In this document: piece by piece, positions 26,262 to 34,489 of the stretch
Position numbering within the stretch: position 1 is the first letter of the stretch
Layout of the letters: each line of letters starts with the position of its first letter
Notes under the pieces: model-generated
Databases searched by the model: none
Told to the model about the DNA's origin: nothing
The model's input: only the letters and a program-made list of their open reading frames with translations
From: Mycolicibacterium arenosum
GTDB lineage: Bacteria; Actinomycetota; Actinomycetes; Mycobacteriales; Mycobacteriaceae
Length of the DNA: 64,000 nt
Reading direction: 5' to 3'
Assembly: GCF_024320865.1 (NCBI RefSeq)
Contig: NZ_JANDBD010000005.1
Location: 124,001-188,000, forward strand
Translations under genes and position numbers: made by a program

Positions 26262-26287
26262 GGGGCGAGCGGAGCGACGGGGGAATG
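26262..26287 (+). repeat. Short interspersed repeat, divergent copy
   Basis: The junction between the amidohydrolase stop and the MarR start carries GAGCGGAGCGACGGGGGAAT, similar with small gaps to the elements at 52541, 53856 and 43614. It is the least conserved of the four copies. Confidence 0.4.
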
Positions 26288-26298
26288 GAAGGGCCGGC

Positions 26299-26757
26299 AT
26301 GGAACAAAACGACAACATCCTGTCACTGCTCAAGCAGGCCTGGTACTACGCCCTGACGACGGTCAACGACGCCGTCAGCGAGCACGGTGTCAGCACCGCT
26401 CAGATCGGCATGCTGCGGCAGCTCGCTAACGAGCCGGGGCTCTCGGGTGCGGAGCTGGCGCGACGGCTGCTGATCAGTCCGCAGGGTGCGCAGCTCGCGC
26501 TCAAAGAACTGGAACGGCGTGAGTTGGTGGAGCGCAAGCAGGATCCGGAGCACGGCCGCATCCTGCAGGCGTACCTGACCGAGCAGGGGAGCGAGGTCGC
26601 CGAATCGGTCGTGGGCGACGCGATCGACGCGCATCACAAGGTGTTCGGCGTGCTGAGCGCGGCGGAGCAGGCCACGCTGTGCGAGCTGCTGAGCCGCGTC
26701 ATCGAGCAGGGCACCGGTCATCTGGTGGACTGCGACCGCATCGGCTCGCCCGAGTAG
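26299..26757 (+). CDS. MarR-family transcriptional regulator
   Basis: A 152-residue MarR-type winged-helix regulator. The recognition region is ELARRLLISPQGAQLALKELERRELVERKQDPEHGR-like (residues 53-90), with the DPEHGR wing characteristic of the family. The ATG at 26299 gives a typical length. It stands between the Rieske 2 and Rieske 3 operons. Two near-identical palindromes of MarR type lie in front of the operons on either side (23311-23330 and 26806-26825), so it probably represses both, released by a phenolic or aromatic-acid-like ligand (inference). Confidence 0.92.
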   Translation: MEQNDNILSLLKQAWYYALTTVNDAVSEHGVSTAQIGMLRQLANEPGLSGAELARRLLISPQGAQLALKELERRELVERKQDPEHGRILQAYLTEQGSEVAESVVGDAIDAHHKVFGVLSAAEQATLCELLSRVIEQGTGHLVDCDRIGSPE

Positions 26758-26805
26758 CCCACACTTCCCTCCGTGAGCAGGGTGGGCTACTAGGGTATTG
26801 CCGAT

Positions 26806-26825
26806 AATGTCAACTACTTGATATT
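26806..26825. promoter_or_regulatory. MarR-type operator candidate, copy 2
   Basis: AATGTCAACTACTTGATATT is an imperfect palindrome (AATGTCAA against AATATCAA read from the other strand). It ends 11 bases before the ferredoxin reductase ATG and is 17/20 identical to the site at 23311-23330. Confidence 0.6.
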
Positions 26826-26836
26826 GTCGACCCATC

Positions 26837-27868
26837 ATGACTGGAGATGCCGACGTCGACGGGTTCGCACCGCTGCGGATCAAGCGCGTGGTCCGCGAGA
26901 CGGCGGACGCGGTGTCCCTCGTACTCGACGTACCCGAGCGGAGTTCGCGGCGCTTCCGCTATCAGGCGGGGCAGTTCCTGACACTGCGCGTCAACGTCGG
27001 CGGGCAGGACGTTCGGCGCTGCTACTCGATGTCGTCGGCACCGGTCGAGGGCGAACTCCGCATCACGGTCAAGCGCGACCCCGGCGGCCTGGTGTCCAAC
27101 TGGATCAACGACACCGCGGCCGAAGGCGACCAGATCCACGCGGCGCCGCCCGAGGGCCGGTTCGTCCTGCGTGGAGACCTCAGCGGCGCAACGGAAGTGG
27201 TGGCGTTCGCCGGCGGGAGCGGCATCACGCCCATCATGTCGCTGGCCCGCGCGGCGGTCGACGACCCGGACCGTCGGGTGCGACTGTTCTACGCCAACCG
27301 GGCACGCGACTCGGTGATCTTCGCCGACCCGCTGGACCGGCTCGTCGCCGAGCACGGGGACCGGGTGCTGCTGCACAAGCACTTCGACGAGGACGACGGT
27401 GTCGTCGCGTCCGCGGCCATTGAGGCGTTCATCGCGCCGGCGGGCGACGCGCACTACTACGTGTGCGGGCCCGGCCCGTTCATGGACACGGTGGAGAGGA
27501 CGCTTCTGGCGGCGGGGGTGAAGGAATCGCGAGTGCACCTCGAGCGGTTCACGGTCGCCGCCGCGGCACCGAGCGCGATCGACCAGTCGGGTGTCGCCGA
27601 GGAAGTGGTCATCGAACTCGACCGCCAGTCCACGACCGCGTCCTACCGGAAGGGCGACACGCTGCTGCAGACGGTCCGATCGGCGGGTCTGCGCGCACCG
27701 GCCTCCTGTGAAACCGGTTCCTGCGGAACGTGTATGGCACGCGTGGTGGAGGGTAGCGCGCACATGCTCAACAACGACGCGCTCGATGACGACGAAGTCG
27801 AAGAGGGCTGGGTGCTGACGTGTCAGTCGCTGCCCACCAGTCGGAAGGTCCGGATCAACTATGAGTAG
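26837..27868 (+). CDS. Ferredoxin reductase for Rieske oxygenases (FNR + [2Fe-2S])
   Basis: A 343-residue KshB/PaaE-type reductase. The FAD-binding motif is RRCYSMSS near residue 60, the NAD(P)H site starts with AGGSGITPIMSL near 133, and CGPGPFM follows. A C-terminal plant-type [2Fe-2S] domain carries CETGSCGTC and a later cysteine in LTCQS. It passes electrons from NAD(P)H to a Rieske oxygenase. It is the only such reductase in the window and may serve all three alpha subunits. Its stop lies within the start of the SDR gene (8-base overlap). Confidence 0.94.
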   Translation: MTGDADVDGFAPLRIKRVVRETADAVSLVLDVPERSSRRFRYQAGQFLTLRVNVGGQDVRRCYSMSSAPVEGELRITVKRDPGGLVSNWINDTAAEGDQIHAAPPEGRFVLRGDLSGATEVVAFAGGSGITPIMSLARAAVDDPDRRVRLFYANRARDSVIFADPLDRLVAEHGDRVLLHKHFDEDDGVVASAAIEAFIAPAGDAHYYVCGPGPFMDTVERTLLAAGVKESRVHLERFTVAAAAPSAIDQSGVAEEVVIELDRQSTTASYRKGDTLLQTVRSAGLRAPASCETGSCGTCMARVVEGSAHMLNNDALDDDEVEEGWVLTCQSLPTSRKVRINYE

Positions 27869-28619
27869 CTCGACGACGGGTCGGGTCGCGGTCGTGACCG
27901 GCGGCGCGTCCGGGATGGGCGAGGCGAGCTGTCACGAGCTCGGCAGGCGAGGGCACAAGGTCGCGGTGCTGGACCTCAACGGCGAAGCGGCGCAACGGGT
28001 TGCCGAGGAGCTGCGCACAGACGGCATAACGGCGCTGGCCGTCGGCGTCGACGTCAGCGATCACGCCGCGGTGGCGGAGGCGTTCGCCAAGGTGCGGACG
28101 GAACTCGGGCCGGTGCACGTGCTGGTGACGAGCGCGGGCATCGTCGGCTGGGCACCGTCGGTGGAGCTGACCCCGCAGGCCTGGCAGCGGGTCATCGACG
28201 TCAACTTGACGGGCACGTTCTTCTGCGCGCAGGCGGCTCTGCCGGACATGATCGACGCCGGATGGGGTCGCATCGTGATGATCTCGTCGTCCAGCGCGCA
28301 GCGCGGTTCGCCGGGGATGGCCCACTACGCCGCCTCCAAGGGCGCCCTGATCTCGCTCACGAAGTCCTTCGCCCGCGAGTACGGCCCGATCGGCATCACC
28401 GTCAACAACATTCCGCCGTCGGGCATCGAGACACCCATGCAGCACCAGGGGCAGGCGGCCGGGAACCTGCCCCCCAACGAGCAGATGGCCGCCAGCATCC
28501 CGCTCGGCCATCTGGGCACTGGTGAGGACATCGCGGCGGCGGTCGGGTTCCTGTGTTCGGAGGAGGCCGGTTTCATCACCGGCCAAACGCTGGGTGTCAA
28601 CGGAGGGTCGGTGATGTGA
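27861..28619 (+). CDS. Classical SDR oxidoreductase
   Basis: A 252-residue short-chain dehydrogenase with TGGASGMGEA (NAD(P) binding), SSSSAQRG (catalytic serine region), YAASK (catalytic Tyr-Lys) and a C-terminal TGQTLGVNGG. Its ATG overlaps the reductase stop and its own stop is three bases before Rieske 3, so it is embedded in the Rieske 3 operon. A dihydrodiol or alcohol dehydrogenase acting on the Rieske product is the most natural role, but the substrate is not shown by the sequence. Confidence 0.93.
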   Translation: MSSSTTGRVAVVTGGASGMGEASCHELGRRGHKVAVLDLNGEAAQRVAEELRTDGITALAVGVDVSDHAAVAEAFAKVRTELGPVHVLVTSAGIVGWAPSVELTPQAWQRVIDVNLTGTFFCAQAALPDMIDAGWGRIVMISSSSAQRGSPGMAHYAASKGALISLTKSFAREYGPIGITVNNIPPSGIETPMQHQGQAAGNLPPNEQMAASIPLGHLGTGEDIAAAVGFLCSEEAGFITGQTLGVNGGSVM

Positions 28620-28622
28620 GTC

Positions 28623-29891
28623 ATGGCCAAGTGGCCGAAGCCCGCAGAGGGCAGCTGGACCGAGCACTATCCGGAGCTCGGCACCGGACCGGTGTCGTTC
28701 CGCGATTCCACCTCGCCGGAGTTCTACGAACTCGAGCGCGAGGCCGTCTTCAAGCGGGCGTGGCTCAACGTCGCTCGCGTCGAGGAACTTCCCCGCACCG
28801 GGAGCTACCTCACCAAGGAGATCGAGGTCGCCAAATCCTCGGTGATCGTGGTGAAGGGCCGCGACGGTGAGATCCGCGCGTTCCACAACATCTGTAGGCA
28901 CCGCGGAAACAAGTTGGTGTGGAACGACTACCCGGTTCGGGAGACGCGCGGCACCTGCCGCCAGTTCACCTGCAAGTACCACGGGTGGCGCTACGGTCTG
29001 AGCGGCGAGCTGAAATTCGTGCAGCAGCCGGGGGAGTTCTTCGATCTGGTGCAGGACGAGTACGGCCTCGCGCCGGTCGCGTGCGACGTGTGGAACGGGT
29101 TCGTCTTCATCAACTTCGATAAGGAGCCGCGTCAGACGCTGCGCGAGTTCCTCGGCCCGATGATCACCGCGCTCGATGACTACCCGTTCGAGATGATGAC
29201 CGAGCGTTACGATTTCGTCGCGCACAACAACAGCAACTGGAAGATCTTCGCCGACGCCTTCCAGGAGTACTACCACGTGCCGTCGCTCCATTCGCAGCAG
29301 GTGCCGGCCGAGGTGCGGCAGCCGAACGCGACCTTCGAGTGCGGGCATTTCCAGCTCGACGGGCCTCATCGTCTGGTCTCCACCGCGGGCACGCGACGGT
29401 GGCTGCTCGCACCGGAGTTCATGTATCCCGTCGAACGGGCAACGCGCAGTGGGCTCGTCGGGCCGTGGCGGACACCGGAGACGCATCAGTCCGCAGGTCT
29501 CAACCCCGGCAACATCGAGCCGTGGGGGATCACGAACTTCCAGATCTTCCCGAACCTGGAGATCCTGATCTACCACGGCTGGTACCTGCTGTACCGCTAC
29601 TGGCCGACATCGCACAACACGCACAGGTTCGAGGCCTACAACGCCTTCCACCCGGCGACGACCGTGCGCGAGCGCATCGAGCACGAGGTCGCCTCGGTGG
29701 TACTCAAGGAGTTCGCACTGCAGGATGCCGGCATGCTCGGCGGCACGCAGGCGGCGCTGGAGTACGGGCTGGACGAACCGATCGTCGACGACTACCCGCT
29801 CAACGATCAGGAGATCCTCGTCCGGCACCTGCACAAGGTCTCGGTCGACTGGGTCGAGCGGTACCGGGCCGAGCAGGCGGTGGAGGTGTGA
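28623..29891 (+). CDS. Rieske ring-hydroxylating oxygenase alpha subunit 3
   Basis: A 422-residue oxygenase alpha subunit. Rieske ligands are C91/H93 (ICRHRG) and C117/H120 (TCKYHGW); catalytic-domain residues are D211, H218 and H223 in ADAFQEYYHVPSLHS. It aligns without gaps to Rieske 2 through the first 220 residues, so the two arose by duplication. It is preceded in the operon by a reductase and an SDR and followed by a small partner protein, a TauD-type dioxygenase and a CMD-like protein. Substrate unknown. Confidence 0.94.
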   Translation: MAKWPKPAEGSWTEHYPELGTGPVSFRDSTSPEFYELEREAVFKRAWLNVARVEELPRTGSYLTKEIEVAKSSVIVVKGRDGEIRAFHNICRHRGNKLVWNDYPVRETRGTCRQFTCKYHGWRYGLSGELKFVQQPGEFFDLVQDEYGLAPVACDVWNGFVFINFDKEPRQTLREFLGPMITALDDYPFEMMTERYDFVAHNNSNWKIFADAFQEYYHVPSLHSQQVPAEVRQPNATFECGHFQLDGPHRLVSTAGTRRWLLAPEFMYPVERATRSGLVGPWRTPETHQSAGLNPGNIEPWGITNFQIFPNLEILIYHGWYLLYRYWPTSHNTHRFEAYNAFHPATTVRERIEHEVASVVLKEFALQDAGMLGGTQAALEYGLDEPIVDDYPLNDQEILVRHLHKVSVDWVERYRAEQAVEV

Positions 29892-29893
29892 GC

Positions 29894-30217
29894 ATGCTGC
29901 CGAGCTCCTTCGCAGAGTACGAGAAGTACGCCGAGAAATGGTGCCTGGCAACCGAACCCGAGCGTTGGGAGGCGCGACTGGGCACACCGATGCGGGAGAT
30001 CCGCGAGTTCTACGACGCGTTCACGCCGCGCTTCGAAGAGGCGATCGACTACTGCGACAAGTTTCCGCTCGAGGAGCTGCCGGACGACGTGCTGAATCTG
30101 CTGCACCTCGTCTACTCGATGATCATGGTGTCGATGGCCGTTGAGGTCTTCGGCACCCAGAAGCCCGCCGATTCCGCCGACGCCGTCATCGACCGCGTCA
30201 GCGCACCGGTGCCCTGA
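29894..30217 (+). CDS. Small Rieske-associated protein 3 (unknown family)
   Basis: A 107-residue protein starting MLPSSFAEYEKYAEKW. The ATG at 29894 has GGAGG seven bases upstream; a GTG at 29888 overlaps the Rieske 3 stop but is too close to the ribosome site. Shared family features are FYDAFTPRFEEAIDYCDKFP, LPDDVLNL, VYSMIMVSMAVE and a C-terminal APVP. As in the other two copies there is no recognisable catalytic or metal motif. The gene always follows a Rieske alpha subunit. Confidence 0.8.
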   Translation: MLPSSFAEYEKYAEKWCLATEPERWEARLGTPMREIREFYDAFTPRFEEAIDYCDKFPLEELPDDVLNLLHLVYSMIMVSMAVEVFGTQKPADSADAVIDRVSAPVP

Positions 30218-30231
30218 GGAAGGTCGTGACC

Positions 30232-31077
30232 ATGTCCGTGCTGACCATCAACAAGCTCACCGAGTCGGTGGGCGCCGAGGTGACCGCAATCGACGCCGAC
30301 CGCCTCGCGAACGACGACACGCTGGGCGCCGCGATCCTCGATGCGCTGGAGGACAGTGGAGTGCTGGTGTTCCCCGGCCTCGGCCTCGATCCCGAAGCGC
30401 AGGTGGCGTTCTGCCGACGGCTCGGCGAGATCGACCACTCGTCGGACGGCCACCACGAGATCGCGGGCATCTACCCGGTGACCCTGGACACGTCCAAGAA
30501 CGCGTCGGCGGCGTATCTTCGCGCCACGTTCGACTGGCACATCGACGGATGCACCCCGCTGAACGACGAGTGCCCGCAGAAGGCGACCGTGCTCTCGGCG
30601 AAGCAGGTCGCCTCGAGCGGTGGGGACACCCAGTTCGCCAATTCCTATGCCGCACACGAGGATTTCAGCGATGAGGAGAAACAGCGCTTCGGCGCGCTGA
30701 GGGTCGTGCACTCCCTGGAGGCGTCGCAGCGTCGCGTGAACCCGGATCCGTCGTCCGAGGAACTGGCCCGCTGGCGCGCTCGTCCCACCCACGAGCATCC
30801 GCTGGTGTGGACGCATCGCAGCGGCCGCAAGTCGCTGGTGCTGGGGGCGTCGGCCGACTACGTCGTCGGGATGGACCGCGACGAGGGACGCGCGCTGCTC
30901 GACGAACTGCTCGAGCGCGCGACCCGCCCCGAACTCGTCTACAGCCACCGGTGGACGGTGGGTGACACGGTCATCTGGGACAACAACGGCGTGCTGCACC
31001 GGGCCGGGCGCTACGCCGCCGACTCGGAACGGCTGATGTTGCGCACCACGGTGCTGGGCGACGAGCCGATTCAGTGA
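30232..31077 (+). CDS. TauD/TfdA-family Fe(II)/2OG dioxygenase 2
   Basis: A 281-residue 2-oxoglutarate-dependent dioxygenase. Iron ligands are H103 and D105 in DWHIDGC and H256 in NGVLHRAG, with R267 for 2-oxoglutarate. The ATG at 30232 has GAGGAAGG eight bases upstream. It is paralogous to the enzyme at 15289 and follows the small protein in the same order as there. Its stop overlaps the CMD-like gene start (GTGA). Confidence 0.9.
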   Translation: MSVLTINKLTESVGAEVTAIDADRLANDDTLGAAILDALEDSGVLVFPGLGLDPEAQVAFCRRLGEIDHSSDGHHEIAGIYPVTLDTSKNASAAYLRATFDWHIDGCTPLNDECPQKATVLSAKQVASSGGDTQFANSYAAHEDFSDEEKQRFGALRVVHSLEASQRRVNPDPSSEELARWRARPTHEHPLVWTHRSGRKSLVLGASADYVVGMDRDEGRALLDELLERATRPELVYSHRWTVGDTVIWDNNGVLHRAGRYAADSERLMLRTTVLGDEPIQ

Positions 31078-31613
31078 GCACCGAACCGAGGTTGACGCCG
31101 CTGCCCGCCGACGAGTGGGACGACGGGGTGCGACACGCGCTGAGCCCGCTCCTGCCCGCGTCGCACGCCACCCCCGACTTCGCGGGCAACATCCTGGGCA
31201 CCCTGGTCCGACATCAGCCGCTCACGCACGCGTACCTGACGTTCAACGCCCACCTGCTGCGCGAGTCGACGCTATCGGCACGGCTGCGCGAGGTCGCGAT
31301 CCTCCGGGCGGCCCTGGTGAGCCGGTCGGATTACCTGTGGGACCACCACGTTCCGCTGGCACAGCGTGCCGGGCTCACCGACGACGACATCGAGGGCGTG
31401 CGGGTGGGCGCCGCGGCCGACGGGGTCGACGCGGCCGTCGTGCGCGCGGTCGACGAGCTGGCCGAGTCGAAGACGCTGACCGATGCGACGTGGGCTCTGG
31501 TGCGCGAGCACCTCGACGAGCGGCAGGTGCTGGATCTGATCTTCACGATCGGCTGCTACCAGGTGCTGGCCGTCACGGTGAACGCCCTCGGAATCCAACC
31601 CGAGGAGCACTGA
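31074..31613 (+). CDS. Carboxymuconolactone decarboxylase-like (AhpD fold) protein
   Basis: A 179-residue protein of the CMD/AhpD fold. The central helix LREVAILRAALVSRSDYLWDHHVPLA matches the family core, including the late histidine, but the redox C-x-x-C of AhpD peroxidases is absent. It is therefore more like the gamma-carboxymuconolactone decarboxylase branch than a peroxidase. The GTG start overlaps the TauD stop and it closes the Rieske 3 operon. The exact reaction cannot be stated. Confidence 0.8.
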   Translation: MSTEPRLTPLPADEWDDGVRHALSPLLPASHATPDFAGNILGTLVRHQPLTHAYLTFNAHLLRESTLSARLREVAILRAALVSRSDYLWDHHVPLAQRAGLTDDDIEGVRVGAAADGVDAAVVRAVDELAESKTLTDATWALVREHLDERQVLDLIFTIGCYQVLAVTVNALGIQPEEH

Positions 31614-31668
31614 CCGTCGAGGCGCGTTGACGACGGCCAGGAGCTGTGGAAATGTAATACCCGCAGAT

Positions 31669-31683
31669 GAGAATCACGTTCTC
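31669..31683. promoter_or_regulatory. GAGAAT-type palindrome upstream of P450 operon
   Basis: GAGAATCACGTTCTC has arms GAGAA and TTCTC and lies 31-45 bases before the P450 start. It belongs to a recurring motif (see 46016, 46140, 52135 and 52288). Confidence 0.5.
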
Positions 31684-31713
31684 TTGATCGGAGATCGTCG
31701 AAACGGAGCGAGC

Positions 31714-32988
31714 ATGGCCGAAGACCTGACCACCGCCGACTTCTTCAGGGACAGTCGGCTGACCGACGACCCGTACCGGTTCTACGCGGCACTGCGCGAC
31801 AAGTGCCCCGTGACACGGGAGGACCACTACGGCGTCACGATGGTCACCGGCTGGCAGGAGGCCGTCGACGTCTACAACGACGCGGACAGCTTCTCGTCGT
31901 GCATCTCGGTGACGGGGCCGTTCCCCGGTTTCCCGGTGCCCCTCGAGGGCGACGACGTCACTCAGACGATCATCGAGCACCGCGACGAGATACCGTTCAG
32001 CGACCAGTTGCCGACGCTCGATCCGCCGACGCACACCAACCACAGGGCGCTGCTGATGCGCCTCATCACGCCGAAGCGCCTCAAGGAGAACGAGGACGCG
32101 ATGTGGCAGATCGCCGACGACGTCCTCGACGACTTCATGGCTCCCGGTGAGGGTGACTTCATCGCCGGATTCGCCGCGCCGTTCACACTGCGCGTCATCG
32201 CCGACCTGCTCGGTGTTCCGGAGGGCGACCGCCCCGAGCTGCTGGAGCGGCTGGCGAAGGGCACCCACGGCGGTGGGCTGGGCGACGCCGACAAGGCGCT
32301 GACGAAGACGCCGCTGGAGTACCTGTACGACATCTTCGCGGAGTACGTGGAGGACCGGCGGCGCGAGCCGCGCGACGACGTTCTGACCGGACTCGCGACG
32401 GCGACCTTCCCGGACGGCACCATGCCGGAGGTCGGCGACGTCGTCCGGGTGGCCACCAACGTGTTCTCGGCGGGCCAGGAGACCACGGTGAGGCTGCTGA
32501 GCACCGCGATGAAGGTGATGGGTGACCAGCCCGAGATCCAGCAGCGGTTGCGCGACGACCGCAGCCTGCTCGGCAACTTCATCGAGGAGTGCCTGCGCAT
32601 CGAGAGCCCCGTCAAGGGTGACTTCCGACTGTCGCGGGTGCCGACGACCATCGGCGACCAATCCATCGGCGCGGGAAAGACTTTGATGGTCATCAACGGC
32701 GCCGCCAACCGTGACCCGCGCCGGTTCGAGGACCCCGACACCTTCGACCCCGATCGCAAGAACGCCCGACAGCACCTCGCGTTCGGTCGCGGTATCCACA
32801 GCTGCCCCGGCGCTCCGCTGGCGCGGGCCGAGACGCGCGTCGGGCTGGAGAGGTTGCTCGACCGGACCACCGAGCTGCGGATCAGCGAGAAGCATCACGG
32901 GCCGGCCGGTGCCAGGAACTACCAGTACATCCCGACCTACATCCTGCGCGGACTGACTCAGTTGCACATCGAGTTCGACAGCAAGTGA
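31714..32988 (+). CDS. Cytochrome P450
   Basis: A 424-residue soluble P450. The heme-binding loop is FGRGIHSCPGAPLAR with C364; the I-helix site is FSAGQETTVR and the K-helix motif ECLRIE carries the ExxR. The ATG at 31714 gives the usual N-terminus (MAEDLTTADFF). A ferredoxin gene follows 10 bases after its stop and a DUF1330 gene after that, so it is a P450/ferredoxin operon under the GAGAAT-type palindrome. It probably hydroxylates a hydrophobic substrate; the CYP family is not assigned. Confidence 0.95.
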   Translation: MAEDLTTADFFRDSRLTDDPYRFYAALRDKCPVTREDHYGVTMVTGWQEAVDVYNDADSFSSCISVTGPFPGFPVPLEGDDVTQTIIEHRDEIPFSDQLPTLDPPTHTNHRALLMRLITPKRLKENEDAMWQIADDVLDDFMAPGEGDFIAGFAAPFTLRVIADLLGVPEGDRPELLERLAKGTHGGGLGDADKALTKTPLEYLYDIFAEYVEDRRREPRDDVLTGLATATFPDGTMPEVGDVVRVATNVFSAGQETTVRLLSTAMKVMGDQPEIQQRLRDDRSLLGNFIEECLRIESPVKGDFRLSRVPTTIGDQSIGAGKTLMVINGAANRDPRRFEDPDTFDPDRKNARQHLAFGRGIHSCPGAPLARAETRVGLERLLDRTTELRISEKHHGPAGARNYQYIPTYILRGLTQLHIEFDSK

Positions 32989-32998
32989 GGGGTCGCGA

Positions 32999-33190
32999 AT
33001 GAGGGTCACCGTCGACGAGGACCGCTGCGCGGGGCACGGCATGTGCCTGACGCTGTGCCCGGAGGTCTTCGAGTTGAACGACGACGGCTGGGCGGTGGCC
33101 GACCCCGAAGAGGTCCCCGCCGAGTATGAGGATGCGGCCCGCGAGGCCATCGACAACTGTCCCGAGCGGGCGATCCGCGAAATCGATTGA
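32999..33190 (+). CDS. Single-cluster ferredoxin (P450 partner)
   Basis: A 63-residue ferredoxin. Cluster ligands are in CAGHGMCLTLCPEVFE and NCPERAI; the position where a fourth ligand would sit is histidine (C-x-x-H-x-x-C), typical of mycobacterial [3Fe-4S] ferredoxins. It starts 10 bases after the P450 and should deliver electrons to it. The ferredoxin reductase is not encoded beside it. Confidence 0.93.
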   Translation: MRVTVDEDRCAGHGMCLTLCPEVFELNDDGWAVADPEEVPAEYEDAAREAIDNCPERAIREID

Positions 33191-33209
33191 CATCAAAGGA
33201 GATGCAGTA

Positions 33210-33494
33210 GTGGCTAAGGGTTACGTGATCATCACCGAGGACATCAAGGATCAGGCCGCGATGGGCGAGTACGCCAAGCTGGCCAGCCAGACCATGGCGA
33301 CCGCGACGGTGCTGGCGTTCGGCCCCCCGGTGGAGACGATCGAGGGCGAGTGGCACGGCACCCAGACCGTGCTCCTGGAGTTCGAATCCGTTGAGGCGGC
33401 CAAGGAGTGGTACTACTCCGACGCCTACCAGGAGGCGTTGAAGCTGCGCCAGGCCGCGGCCGACTGCAACGGCGCCATCCTCACCGGCTTCTGA
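33210..33494 (+). CDS. DUF1330 family protein
   Basis: A 94-residue protein of the DUF1330 ferredoxin-like-fold family: KGYVIITEDIKDQAAMGEYA at the N-terminus, a middle strand with VLLEFESVEAAKEWYYSDAYQEAL and a final TGF. The GTG at 33210 has a strong AAGGAGATG ribosome site. It is the third gene of the P450/ferredoxin operon. The family is small, dimeric and without a settled function; binding or isomerising a pathway intermediate is possible. Confidence 0.88.
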   Translation: MAKGYVIITEDIKDQAAMGEYAKLASQTMATATVLAFGPPVETIEGEWHGTQTVLLEFESVEAAKEWYYSDAYQEALKLRQAAADCNGAILTGF

Positions 33495-33546
33495 CGCCTC
33501 GCCCCCCTTCCGCCGGAATAGTAATCCTGGTCGTCAGCACGGCCGC

Positions 33547-34404
33547 TTAACCGCTGTGGCTACTGTTTCGGCGCGCCCATGCTCGGGCGACCCGCGGGAG
33601 GATGTCGTTCGGGCGATCGTCACCGATCACCTTGATGTGCAACCAGTTGCGGTCGTGCACTCGTCGTAGCCGCTTCACGTCCCACTTCCACTGATCGGCG
33701 TCGGTGCCGTGGTGCTCCCCGTCGTACTCGACCGCGATCTTGACGTGCTCCCACCCCATGTCGAGGTGGGCGAACGCGTGCCCGAACTCGTCGTATACGG
33801 GGATCTGCGTGGTCGGGCGTGGATAGCCGGCGTCGACCAACAGCAGCCGCAACCACGTCTCCTTCGGCGACTGCGCGCCGCCGTCCATCAGGTCGACAGC
33901 GGTACGCAATCGCCTGATGTGATGTGCTCCCTTGTACCGATCGATAAGCGGCGCAACGTGTTCGGCCCTGAGTCCGGTGGCTCGCGCGAGAGCGTCGAGG
34001 TGCGCCACCGCGGCACCGCGGGGGAGGTACCTGCCCATGTCGTATGCGGTGCGCGCAACGGTGGCGACGGCCATGCCGTCGATCTCCTGGATGTCCTCGA
34101 CCAGGAAGTGGTCACTGTGCGTGATGATTCCCGGCGGTGGCCGATTGTTGTTCCACAGCAGGTCGATCGGCGCCTTCGGGTCCACCCACTGTGCGCCGTG
34201 CAACTCGGCTGCGGCGCGTCCGGTGATCGGCCCTCGACGGCGGGACCACAGCCACGCGCCGACGGTGTTGTAGTACAGCGACTCCTCGGTGACGCGCGGC
34301 ATGTAGACGTCGGGGAACAGCCTGCGGTACTGCGACCGCGTCCTCAGCTGAGCCCACGTCGTTCCGCCGTCGAGTGCCTCACTGCCCAGAAAGACGATGC
34401 CCAT
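33547..34404 (-). CDS. DUF559/AbiEi-like protein
   Basis: A 285-residue protein of a type common in mycobacterial genomes. The C-terminal region VAVEYDGEHH-like (EYDGEHHGTDADQWKWDVKRLRRV) resembles the DUF559/Vsr PD-(D/E)xK nuclease fold, and the N-terminal part, with RRLFPDVYMP and GPITGRAAAELHG, resembles AbiEi-type proteins. Function is unknown; nuclease activity is unproven. It has no toxin or restriction partner nearby and stands alone between P450 operons. Possible upstream elements at 34446-34459 and 34470-34482 are weak. Confidence 0.7.
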   Translation of the reverse strand: MGIVFLGSEALDGGTTWAQLRTRSQYRRLFPDVYMPRVTEESLYYNTVGAWLWSRRRGPITGRAAAELHGAQWVDPKAPIDLLWNNNRPPPGIITHSDHFLVEDIQEIDGMAVATVARTAYDMGRYLPRGAAVAHLDALARATGLRAEHVAPLIDRYKGAHHIRRLRTAVDLMDGGAQSPKETWLRLLLVDAGYPRPTTQIPVYDEFGHAFAHLDMGWEHVKIAVEYDGEHHGTDADQWKWDVKRLRRVHDRNWLHIKVIGDDRPNDILPRVARAWARRNSSHSG

Positions 34405-34489
34405 GCGGGCAGGATGACGCGTTCGCCGAATCCGACGTCGTAGTTGTCAACAGCTTGACGTGACAGCCAGGAATGCTATTCCGGCGGAG

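Noticed and set aside
27855..29987. A 710-codon minus-strand open frame
   Set aside because: It runs antisense to the SDR and Rieske 3 genes, which have clear motifs; the antisense product has none.
34446..34482. GTCAACAGCTTGAC and GGAATGCTATTCC near the ferredoxin 3' end
   Set aside because: They resemble the two recurring motifs, but lie between a ferredoxin stop and an unrelated gene, so they were not counted as regulon members.
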